Shown here piece after piece: positions 6,980 through 12,751 of a stretch of 60,751 nucleotides of DNA. Under the pieces are notes generated by a model that saw only the letters and a list, made by a program, of their open reading frames with translations, was not told the DNA's origin and ran no database searches. A program made the position numbers and the translations under genes. The stretch is from an uncultured Acetatifactor sp. Its GTDB lineage: Bacteria > Bacillota > Clostridia > Lachnospirales > Lachnospiraceae. The first letter of the stretch is position 1, and each line of letters opens with the position of its first letter. The DNA lies in assembly GCA_944384205.1 (NCBI GenBank), contig CALWSL010000018.1, positions 1-60,751 of the forward strand, in the 5' to 3' direction.

Positions 6980-7436
6980 CTTATGCCGTGTATGCGTTGT
7001 CCGACCCTACGCGGCTTCAAACCGCAGGTTTTCCGCACGCGCTTAACGGGCACGGACGAGGGTCGAAAGCTTCCACGGAGGGGTTGTGGACGTAAGGACG
7101 GCAAAAATGTGCCACTCCTACCCCTTCAAGGTTACGGGCAGTTTTCCGCACGCACTTAAGACGCGCCATGCGCTGTGCGTGCTAGGCTGTGAGGGGATAA
7201 CCGTGGCACTGCCGTTAAGCTTCCACGGAGGGGACACTGGCTGACGGCAGGCTGTCAGGCATTAGCTCCGTTACTGGCTCCTGTAGGTTGAGCCTGTCAC
7301 CATGAAAGGGAAAAAAGAGGGGGCACTGGCTGACGAAACGCTATGCAATAGTCATAATTCCGTCACAAAATATACGTTAAGTGGGGTCAGTATGCGAACC
7401 GCTAACGCTCCCGCATCTGGCGGCTGAAAACCGAGA
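6980..7436. other. GC-rich non-coding region with internal direct repeats
   Basis: No supported gene is seen in 450 bp between convergent genes. The region is far richer in G and C than the rest of the provirus and holds three imperfect repeat pairs: AAGCTTCCACGGAGGGG at 7067-7083 and 7217-7233, TTTTCCGCACGC at 7029-7040 and 7142-7153, and GGGRCACTGGCTGACG near 7231 and 7320. Possible roles are a structured RNA, the packaging signal or the complementary-strand origin. Confidence 0.5.
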
Positions 7437-7470
7437 CAAAAAAAAAGACTGCCCCCAGTTAAGAGGGCAG
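7437..7470 (-). terminator. Terminator of the accessory operon
   Basis: Read on the minus strand, CTGCCC (7465-7470) and GGGCAG (7449-7454) form a stem followed by TCTTTTTTTTTG. It lies 30 bp after the last small gene of the leftward SprT operon and ends that transcript before the non-coding region. Confidence 0.75.
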
Positions 7471-7499
7471 AAGGAGGAAAGAAATACGACAAAACAGAA

Positions 7500-7670
7500 C
7501 TAGTTATCGCTTTTTTTCTTGCAGTTTTTCTTATTGCGATAATCATGTATTTTATCAAGAATAGAATTTAACTTAACTCCGATATACGCACCTGTACCAC
7601 ACGCAAGACACCATGCAAATATTATCACTGAACCGATTATAACACCTTCGATAAACATATTAACATTCAT
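7500..7670 (-). CDS. Small membrane protein of the accessory operon
   Basis: This 56-residue protein has one hydrophobic segment (residues about 6-32, GVIIGSVIIFAWCLACGTGAY) and a basic, Lys/Asn-rich cytoplasmic tail (HDYRNKKNCKKKSDN). ATG 7670 follows AGGAGGTAGCTGAATA. It is the last gene before the operon terminator. No family recognised; a holin-like or virion role is possible but unproven. Confidence 0.55.
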   Translation of the reverse strand: MNVNMFIEGVIIGSVIIFAWCLACGTGAYIGVKLNSILDKIHDYRNKKNCKKKSDN

Positions 7671-7688
7671 TATTCAGCTACCTCCTTT

Positions 7689-7778
7689 CTATTTTTTTCT
7701 GGAATCAAAATATCTTAAAATCGACATAAAGATTATCAAAAATACGATATAACCGATAGCCGCTATGGCTTTCTGCAT
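7689..7778 (-). CDS. 29-residue hydrophobic peptide
   Basis: The predicted peptide MQKAIAAIGYIVFLIIFMS plus a short basic end is a single membrane helix. The ATG lies 5 bp behind the stop of the SprT-like gene, so it can be translated by reinitiation; its own ribosome binding site (GACGGAG) is too close to be strong. A short but neatly placed gene; moderate doubt remains. Confidence 0.4.
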   Translation of the reverse strand: MQKAIAAIGYIVFLIIFMSILRYFDSRKK

Positions 7779-7783
7779 CTCCG

Positions 7784-8443
7784 TCACCTGTCCACCACCT
7801 CCATTTTTTTGTTACAGTCACCGCAAAGGATGTTTACCGTCTTTGTAGCGCGTACCGACATGCCACAGCAGGGACATTGATATTTACGCGTGCTGGACGG
7901 CTTTTTTGAAGACGAACTATCAGAACTACCATTTGCCGACTTACCGCCGCCTGTGGCACCCATCGGGATACGAATACGTTCATCACGGTTTATCAAAATA
8001 TCCTCCCATCCCTGCAGACAAATATATTCAATCAGGGATTCGGAGGGGGAAGTCACCGACCATCCTATCCGGCTGTCATATTCAATGACTAAGCCTACGC
8101 TTTCCGCTTTTTCTTTGAATTTCTTATTATGATAAGTATTGCCGCGGCTACAGTCCTTAATGTCGTTTTGTAAATTATAAATGTGCACCATTTCATGCAG
8201 CAAAGTTGAGACTACACTTTCAATCGGTCTGTCAAGAGTACCGGCCCCAATGTTCAACTCATACCGCCGCGTATCCTTGCTTTTCCACACCTTACCACAG
8301 GTTACATGTCCGTAAGCACGGGGGGTAGACATTATTGTTATAATCGGCTCTTCCAATTCGTTATTAAATTTGTCAGCGTTAAGCTGCCGATACATCTTTT
8401 CCAGGTATCCAGTGACGCGGCTGGATTTTACAAGCTCTTTCAT
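7784..8443 (-). CDS. SprT-like zinc metalloprotease with C-terminal zinc ribbon
   Basis: This 219-residue protein contains a SprT domain (residues about 8-130). The zincin motif HEMVH lies near residue 85, and the conserved third ligand region (RGNTYHNKKF) follows. A Ser/Gly-rich linker (about 170-190) leads to a zinc ribbon with CPCCGMSV and CGDC. Eukaryotic Spartan (SPRTN), a member of the wider family, digests proteins covalently trapped on DNA. Here the gene is in a provirus whose Rep should form covalent DNA adducts. The start overlaps an upstream 16-codon frame by ATGA. It is the largest gene of the accessory operon. Confidence 0.85.
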   Translation of the reverse strand: MKELVKSSRVTGYLEKMYRQLNADKFNNELEEPIITIMSTPRAYGHVTCGKVWKSKDTRRYELNIGAGTLDRPIESVVSTLLHEMVHIYNLQNDIKDCSRGNTYHNKKFKEKAESVGLVIEYDSRIGWSVTSPSESLIEYICLQGWEDILINRDERIRIPMGATGGGKSANGSSDSSSSKKPSSTRKYQCPCCGMSVRATKTVNILCGDCNKKMEVVDR

Positions 8444-8490
8444 ACCCTTTTTCCTTTCTCCCCGTATAGCCAGTAGGACAGCTTTTCCAT
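8440..8490 (-). CDS. Possible 16-codon coupling peptide
   Basis: A tiny frame (MEKLSYWLYGEKGKRV) starts within the stop codon of the preceding 54-residue gene (TAATG) and ends overlapping the SprT-like start (ATGA). It contains GGGGAGAAAGGAAAAAGG, the ribosome binding region for the SprT gene, so it may be only a translational bridge. Confidence 0.25.
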   Translation of the reverse strand: MEKLSYWLYGEKGKRV

Positions 8491-8654
8491 TAATTTGTGT
8501 AACGTGCCTTCATCAATTCATATAAATCCGCCCAGTAAGTATCGCATTCGGCAAACATGGAAACGGTATTCCAAATCAATGTAGTTACCGGATGCCCAAA
8601 CCCAAATATATCTACCACTTTTTCAAAGTCATTTATGGTAATCAAATCACACAT
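8490..8654 (-). CDS. Small soluble accessory protein
   Basis: This 54-residue protein (begins MCDLITINDFEKVVDIFG) has no membrane span and a slightly acidic composition. ATG 8654 is preceded by AAAGGAGGAAAAAAATG. It lies 12 bp after the 78-residue gene in the leftward accessory operon. No family recognised. Its start and size would suit an early phage regulator or host modifier, but that is guesswork. Confidence 0.55.
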   Translation of the reverse strand: MCDLITINDFEKVVDIFGFGHPVTTLIWNTVSMFAECDTYWADLYELMKARYTN

Positions 8655-8666
8655 TTTTTTCCTCCT

Positions 8667-8903
8667 TTACTCTGCATCAAATGAATCACACAATATATCA
8701 TTTACATCACTAATGCTAAATGTATCAATATCCGAACAAATCCACGTCATATAGACTACGGCGGGAAAAAGAGGGTCCGTCAAACCGGAAAGACGTGCAT
8801 ATAAATCTATCACTGCGCTGTACTGGGAAGCACTTCCGCAAGTAAAAAGATTGTTTACACAACAAACATCTACAAATCTCATTTTCTTTTCTAAAATAGT
8901 CAT
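8667..8903 (-). CDS. Small accessory protein, first gene of the SprT operon
   Basis: This 78-residue protein is moderately hydrophobic and has four Cys (VCCVNN, FTCGSAS, WICSD, ILCDS). ATG 8903 follows AAGGAGATTGAAAA. A shorter overlapping frame at 8725-8910 is rejected because it lacks a site and cuts across this one. It is the first gene behind the operator-controlled promoter at 8961. No family recognised. Confidence 0.55.
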   Translation of the reverse strand: MTILEKKMRFVDVCCVNNLFTCGSASQYSAVIDLYARLSGLTDPLFPAVVYMTWICSDIDTFSISDVNDILCDSFDAE

Positions 8904-8960
8904 TTTTCAATCTCCTTTTTTCTCTGATAATCTGTAGGTTATACGCGTATCTCCCTTACA

Positions 8961-9082
8961 AGTATATTATCTCACATTGTGTACGAAATGCATATTGACA
9001 TTGTGCACAAAACGCGACAAAAGTAATATACATTGTGTACAAAATAATTGAAAGTGTACATACAAACATTGTGTACACAATA
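8961..9082 (-). promoter_or_regulatory. Accessory-operon promoter and right operator array
   Basis: On the minus strand TATACT (8961-8966) is the -10, with an operator starting 8 bp upstream (8975-8990), exactly as at the virion promoter. Further copies lie at 8999-9014, 9031-9046 and 9067-9082 (intervals 24, 32 and 36). The last contains ATTGTGTACACAAT, a perfect 14-bp palindrome. The shared 24-bp first interval and the shared C-G variant in the promoter-proximal copy point to one dimeric regulator acting on both promoters. Confidence 0.7.
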
Positions 9083-9130
9083 AACAAAAACAATCACTTT
9101 TGAAGTGCACTTTTTTGTACAGATTGACGG

Positions 9131-9169
9131 AAAAATCGCGACCCCTTACCGCTTTCGCGATAAGGGGTC
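9131..9169 (-). terminator. Terminator of the rep operon
   Basis: GACCCCTTA (9140-9148) and TAAGGGGTC (9161-9169) form a perfect 9-bp stem that extends with CGC/GCG. On the minus strand it is followed by GCGATTTTTCC. The stop codon of the Cys-rich gene lies inside the stem. A second perfect hairpin, GGCGCTC/GAGCGCC, lies inside the coding region at 9173-9190. Confidence 0.8.
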
Positions 9170-9346
9170 GGCGGCGCTCTTAGGAGCGCCTGAAGTTTCC
9201 GAGGAGGGTCTTTTGTAGTTTTTACATCCCCGTCTTATTATGCACATATCACAGCCTTTAACAAGCAGGTAGGGACAATGCTTCGTGGCACAGACAGGCT
9301 CATAAATACAGGATTTTGAAAGTGTACAGACAAATTCGTTACACAT
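9146..9346 (-). CDS. Small Cys-rich protein coupled to rep
   Basis: This 66-residue protein (from MCNEFVC) has nine Cys in its first 45 residues with spacings such as CTLSKSC, CATKHC and CDMC, suggesting one or two zinc sites or an iron-sulfur centre. The C-terminal 20 residues are encoded across terminator hairpins and are probably unstructured. Its ATG overlaps the last codons of rep (the rep stop lies at 9339-9341), so it is translated with Rep. It could be a DNA-binding cofactor for replication; no family recognised. Confidence 0.5.
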   Translation of the reverse strand: MCNEFVCTLSKSCIYEPVCATKHCPYLLVKGCDMCIIRRGCKNYKRPSSETSGAPKSAADPLSRKR

Positions 9347-10334
9347 CCGTTTCACCTTCTTCCTCAAACGGGGATTTCACAAAGAAATACCATTTTTCGT
9401 CAAGATAGGTTTTTACATCCATTTCTACCACTTCCTTTCCCGTGAATACCTTTATCTTATGAATGCGGCGCAAGAATGCTTTCCATGTCAACTCCTGATA
9501 TTTCTGTATGTTGGGATACTGGTCACGGATGTCTATGTTTGTAAGGATGAACACCTTAGTAAAACACGCCTGTTTATTGTTGTAACGGGCAGGGAATTCC
9601 ACGGGGTAGCCGTCAAGGTATTTCAGCATGTCGTCTATCTGCAAGCTGCTGCGGAACTCCTCAAACACCACAATGTCCTGCCCTTTATAGCTATCAAAGG
9701 GATGCTCATAATCCGTAACACGGTAAACATTGGAATAGCCGTATTCCTCCATGACGGAACGGGTCTTGCCTGTGCCGGGCATTCCCCAGATATAAGTTAC
9801 TTCAAGGTTACGCCATGTATCCTTGAATTTTTCCTCCAGAACAGACTGCCTTACCTTGTCTATCTTATCTATCTGGGTAATATAGTTCGGTGACTGTTCC
9901 AGTATTTCAAAAGTTGTCATGCCCTGTTTTATCATGTCGTAAAGGTCGGTCAGGTCATTGCGCTGTCCCTGTCTTTCCACAGGCATTTCTCCATACTCCT
10001 CATGGGAATCCCTATGGTTCGTGCCTTCTTTATCCGTACCGTACCATTTACCCTCCTTGAATACATAATCGCGGTTATCCTGTGCAGTTCCTTTTGCCAT
10101 GTCAAAGTGACCGCCGTCAAACCGTTTCTTTATCGTTGAAAACCGGACACCGCCTGTACAGTGGATATAAATGTGTGTATGGAACGTGCCATCCTCTCCC
10201 GTTTCGTCACTCATACACCAATAGATACAGTTTTTAAATTTAGCCAGCTGCAATCTGATTTTTTCATGGGTATATCCTTTTTCAATGGGATTATTGATTG
10301 TTATTAACCATTTGCGCGATTGTGAATCCGTCAT
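9339..10334 (-). CDS. rep: CRESS-type replication initiator (HUH endonuclease + SF3 helicase)
   Basis: This 331-residue Rep should nick the origin and unwind DNA for rolling-circle replication. Motif I is WLITINNP (residues 9-16). Motif II is His52-x-His54 in FHTHIYIH, and motif III is Tyr90-V-F-Lys93, with Tyr90 the presumed nucleophile. The SF3 helicase follows: Walker A GMPGTGKT (184-191), Walker B DIVVFEEF (220-227), motif C LTN (264-266) and a candidate Arg finger in FLRRIH. From memory, segments such as AKGTAQDNRDY and RQGQRNDL closely resemble circovirus Rep. Family length (about 310-340) fits. ATG 10334 has GGAGGTAGAGATGAA upstream. The rep strand is also the strand on which the origin nonamer reads TAGTATTAC. 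Confidence 0.93.
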   Translation of the reverse strand: MTDSQSRKWLITINNPIEKGYTHEKIRLQLAKFKNCIYWCMSDETGEDGTFHTHIYIHCTGGVRFSTIKKRFDGGHFDMAKGTAQDNRDYVFKEGKWYGTDKEGTNHRDSHEEYGEMPVERQGQRNDLTDLYDMIKQGMTTFEILEQSPNYITQIDKIDKVRQSVLEEKFKDTWRNLEVTYIWGMPGTGKTRSVMEEYGYSNVYRVTDYEHPFDSYKGQDIVVFEEFRSSLQIDDMLKYLDGYPVEFPARYNNKQACFTKVFILTNIDIRDQYPNIQKYQELTWKAFLRRIHKIKVFTGKEVVEMDVKTYLDEKWYFFVKSPFEEEGETDV

Positions 10335-10400
10335 TTCATCTCTACCTCCACTAAGACCTTGGGAAAGACAATCCTTTTCTTTCCCAAACCCTATCTTTGG

Positions 10401-10462
10401 GCGGCACTAATGCGCAGCCTGTGCTTCACTCTGCGTTCCGCTTGTCTCCGCATAAGTGCCGC
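10401..10462. other. Large imperfect stem-loop upstream of rep
   Basis: GCGGCACTAATGCG (10401-10414) pairs with CGCATAAGTGCCGC (10449-10462) with one mismatch. The 34-nt loop contains an inner CGCAG/CTGCG stem. It lies between the short Rep-like gene and rep, where it could be a leader structure, a complementary-strand origin or the packaging signal, which in filamentous phages is an imperfect hairpin. There is no T run on either strand. Confidence 0.5.
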
Positions 10463-10526
10463 AGGGGGGGGTTATGAATGATATAACGGGTGAGACAAAT
10501 GTCTTTTTCTCCCCCATGCCCCCTCT

Positions 10527-10586
10527 TTTTCCAAATAATGTTATCAATTATTTTTCCGTTATTTCATTTTCTAAATAATGTTATCA
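10527..10586. repeat. Two 20-bp direct repeats, 40 bp apart
   Basis: TTTTCCAAATAATGTTATCA (10527-10546) and the same sequence with one change, C to T (10567-10586), repeat with a period of 40 bp, about four helical turns. The second copy overlaps the stop codon of the short Rep-like gene. Placement ahead of rep suggests binding sites controlling rep transcription. Confidence 0.6.
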
Positions 10587-10937
10587 TTTCTTTTTTTGAA
10601 TGAATGCAGAAGGGGACAATGATATTTCTTCATAATCCCAAAAAGAGGGATGTTTGATATAGTTGTATATTTCCATAAAATCCTGATGCAGGGGGATTAT
10701 ATAAGCGTGTGGGTATTCTTTTTTTACTCTCTTGATATAAACAAAATCATCAAACAATATATACACATGTGTAGCTTGTAAATATCCTGTGAAATTTTGA
10801 CGCATATCAGATAAGCACCAGAATTTTACGTTATAATTTTTTAGGATTTCTTTGATAGATTCATGAGTAATCCCATGCTCTAGAGGACTGATAAATAATA
10901 ATAAGAATTGTTTTGAATAATTATCTTTCTGTTTCAT
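10584..10937 (-). CDS. Helicase-less Rep-like (HUH-domain) protein with altered motifs
   Basis: This 117-residue protein aligns along its length with the N-terminal domain of the neighbouring Rep: FLLLFISPLEHGITHESI against WLITINNPIEKGYTHEKI, and FWCLSDM against YWCMSDE. The HUH motif is damaged: where Rep has His-Thr-His, this protein has Ala55-Thr-His57. A Tyr remains (Tyr93) but the catalytic Lys position is His96, with a Lys one residue earlier. The SF3 helicase is absent. It is probably a DNA-binding paralogue that regulates or competes with Rep at the origin, not an active nickase. ATG 10937 follows GGGAGATGTAACAAA; an ATG at 10958 is less well placed. It is the first gene after the origin. 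Confidence 0.75.
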   Translation of the reverse strand: MKQKDNYSKQFLLLFISPLEHGITHESIKEILKNYNVKFWCLSDMRQNFTGYLQATHVYILFDDFVYIKRVKKEYPHAYIIPLHQDFMEIYNYIKHPSFWDYEEISLSPSAFIQKKK

Positions 10938-10962
10938 TTTGTTACATCTCCCTTGCAATTTT

Positions 10963-11050
10963 GCGACAGCGACAGAAGTTAAAGGGGTTCGTGTCGCGGT
11001 TTTTTTTCAATGTTTACAAGGGGTTGCGGAGTTTTTGCGACTGCGACAGA
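10963..11050. repeat. Tandem GCGACA iterons at the provirus origin
   Basis: GCGACAGCGACAGA at 10963-10976 and GCGACTGCGACAGA at 11037-11050 each contain two copies of a GCGACA/T hexamer. An inverted copy, TGTCGC, lies at 10992-10997. The second pair runs directly into the left arm of the origin hairpin. Circovirus origins likewise have tandem hexamers abutting the hairpin, where the Rep endonuclease domain binds. Confidence 0.75.
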
Positions 11051-11079
11051 GGTTGGGGGTAATACTAGCCCCAACCTCT
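11048..11079 (-). other. Rolling-circle origin hairpin with TAGTATTAC nonamer
   Basis: AGAGGTTGGGG (11048-11058) and CCCCAACCTCT (11069-11079) form a perfect 11-bp stem with a 10-nt loop. On the minus strand the loop reads CTAGTATTAC. TAGTATTAC is the conserved nonamer at circovirus origins, where Rep nicks between the seventh and eighth base; here that would be between 11060 and 11061. Strand sense matches rep and all virion genes. No U-rich tail exists, so it is not a terminator. Confidence 0.88.
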
Positions 11080-11134
11080 CGGGGCTTCGCCGGGGGAACC
11101 GCACGGGTCCCGACTAAAGTCGGGAACCCCGTGA

Positions 11135-11158
11135 CGGGTTCGATCCCCGTCTCGCGCT
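11135..11158 (+). repeat. attR: right boundary of the provirus
   Basis: This is an exact 24-bp copy of 1259-1282, the tRNA-Gly 3' end, with no cloverleaf in front of it. Immediately to its right is the displaced chromosomal terminator that would follow tRNA-Gly in an empty site. The origin hairpin lies 56 bp to its left. Confidence 0.92.
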
Positions 11159-11161
11159 CTC

Positions 11162-11210
11162 GAAGAACAAACGAAGCGGTACTTTTCGGTATCGCTTCGT
11201 TTGTTTTTCG
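11162..11210. terminator. Bidirectional terminator, original tRNA-Gly / nagZ terminator
   Basis: AACAAACGAAGCG (11166-11178) pairs with CGCTTCGTTTGTT (11193-11205), followed by TTTC on the plus strand and CTTCG on the minus. It starts 4 bp after attR. In the unoccupied chromosome it would end the tRNA-Gly transcript; now it still serves the leftward nagZ gene. Confidence 0.8.
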
Positions 11211-11288
11211 AGCCCAATTCCGGATTTGAAGGTTCCATCTTCTCCGCCGCCACTTCTGTCCACGTAAAACCTTCATCACCCTTATCTT

Positions 11289-12590
11289 TTACTGTTCAAT
11301 CTTATCCGCATACTTAATCCGGTAAATACGTCTCAGGGAATCATCAATACGCTCCTCCGATATCGTTCCGTCCTGCACCGCCTGCAAAACGCCATTGTAC
11401 GCTTTCTCAAAATCCTCAGGCATCAGCAGCATATCACAGCCGGCTCGAAGCGCCATAATAGCCGCCTCATCCGAATCATAGTACTGTGTAATCGCAGACA
11501 TATTCAAAGCGTCTGAGATAATAACTCCCTTGAATCCCATCTCGTTTCGCAAAATATCCGTTACTACTGCAGAAGACATAGAACATGGCGTGTTATCCCC
11601 GGTAAGAGCCGGAGCAGACAAATGACCTACCATAATCATATTGGCTCCCGCATCAATCCCCGCCTGAAATACGGTAAATTCATTTGCACGGAATTCCTCC
11701 AACGTCCTGTCGGTAGTTGCCATACCGTCATGAGTATCCTGAGTTGAACTGCCGATGCCCGGAAAATGCTTCAGGCATGCGGTTACGTTCTGATCCTCAA
11801 CTCCCTGCATCATAGCGGTAACAAAAGGTATTACCCCAGCCGCATCAGAACCGTAAGCACGACTGCCAAGGGCGCTTCCTTCCACGCTGTTAATATCTGC
11901 AACCGGAGCAAAATCAAGATTAAAGCCCAACTCGTTCAAATAACTGCCGATGGTGCTGCCTGCCTGATAAGCATTGTCGGCATCACCGGTTGCACCGATA
12001 GCCTGTGCCGTATCGACTTTTGTTCCTAACCCTGCATCTGCTACGCGGCTGACACTTCCACCTTCTTCATCCACTGCAATAAACAGAGGATACTTAGTAT
12101 ACAGCTGGGTATTATCAATCATTTCTTTCAACTGTTCCTCTGACTGTATGTTTTTGGAAAAATATACAATTCCACCCACTGCATATGTTGATAACGCTTC
12201 TCTGGTCCCATCCCCGGCTTGTATTGCCGTTCCTACTCCTGTGATGGCTTCCGGCGTCACAATAAACAAGCCTGCTACTTTATCTTCAAGCGGCATCACC
12301 TCAATACCCGCATTTACAATCTCATCCAGCTTCTGCTCCGGCGTAAGCTCCACCACCGTCTCTGTGGAATCCGGCTCTTCTATCGTCTCCTCTTCTCCAA
12401 GCATTGCGTTCACTTTGTCCTGTCGTTGTGCATCCTGTTCCTTCGCCGTCTGCGTCAGATAGTTAACTCCCGTAACAATCCCGACTGCAAATATCGCTAT
12501 CAGTACAATAACCGTTGCATACGCAGCAATCTGATTTCTCCGGCGTCTTTTCCTTCTCTCTTCTCTTCTGTCCTGCTCGTTGTAATCCAT
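11289..12590 (-). CDS. nagZ: Membrane-anchored beta-N-acetylhexosaminidase (GH3, NagZ-like)
   Basis: This 433-residue glycoside hydrolase of family 3 removes N-acetylglucosamine from muropeptides or glycans. A very basic N-terminus (RREERRKRRRRNQ) precedes a membrane helix (IAAYATVIVLIAIFAVGIVTG), so the enzyme sits outside the membrane. An acidic linker leads to the catalytic barrel. There the NagZ motif KHFPGIGSST-DTH gives the general acid/base His, and VISDALNMSAI carries the nucleophile Asp. The C-terminal GH3 domain seen in large beta-glucosidases is absent, as usual for NagZ. Start 12590 has GGAGG five bases upstream; ATGs at 12602 and 12659 are less well placed. It is a single-gene unit. 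Confidence 0.88.
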   Translation of the reverse strand: MDYNEQDRREERRKRRRRNQIAAYATVIVLIAIFAVGIVTGVNYLTQTAKEQDAQRQDKVNAMLGEEETIEEPDSTETVVELTPEQKLDEIVNAGIEVMPLEDKVAGLFIVTPEAITGVGTAIQAGDGTREALSTYAVGGIVYFSKNIQSEEQLKEMIDNTQLYTKYPLFIAVDEEGGSVSRVADAGLGTKVDTAQAIGATGDADNAYQAGSTIGSYLNELGFNLDFAPVADINSVEGSALGSRAYGSDAAGVIPFVTAMMQGVEDQNVTACLKHFPGIGSSTQDTHDGMATTDRTLEEFRANEFTVFQAGIDAGANMIMVGHLSAPALTGDNTPCSMSSAVVTDILRNEMGFKGVIISDALNMSAITQYYDSDEAAIMALRAGCDMLLMPEDFEKAYNGVLQAVQDGTISEERIDDSLRRIYRIKYADKIEQ

Positions 12591-12703
12591 AAACTCCTCC
12601 ATGCTGCCGATAACCTGCAAATTAGAGGGGCAGCACAAATATATTCTTCCCTTCCCCATTGTACCTTACTTTACGCGTTTTTTCCACAGGAAAAAATTTC
12701 TTT

Positions 12704-12751
12704 AGAAAAAATTAAGAGAGCGTATCGATTACCTTCAATCAACACGCTCTC
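12704..12751 (-). terminator. Terminator of the candidate small RNA
   Basis: GAGAGCGT (12716-12723) and ACGCTCTC (12744-12751) form an 8-bp stem with an inner GATT/AATC pairing. On the minus strand it is followed by TTAATTTTTTC. No leftward coding gene ends here; the next upstream gene, the aspartokinase gene, is 720 bp away and has its own hairpin. This supports a separate leftward transcript. Confidence 0.75.

Noticed and set aside
7470-7562. Plus-strand hydrophobic peptide behind AAGGAGGAAAG (reads ELVIAFFLAVFLIAIIMYF)
   Set aside because: There is no start codon at a useful distance from the site, and it is antisense to the better supported 56-residue gene; complement of hydrophobic codons explains the pattern.
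6646-9082. CATTGTGTAC repeats as a CRISPR array or replication iterons
   Set aside because: Repeats are only 16 bp, irregularly spaced and tied to two -10 elements, and there are no cas genes. The origin has its own distinct repeats.
11048-11079. Reading the origin hairpin as an intrinsic terminator
   Set aside because: Neither strand has a U run after the stem, and the loop matches a known origin nonamer in the correct sense.
11007-11279. Minus-strand frames across attR and the terminator
   Set aside because: They read through the origin hairpin, att repeat and terminator, and lack a ribosome binding site.
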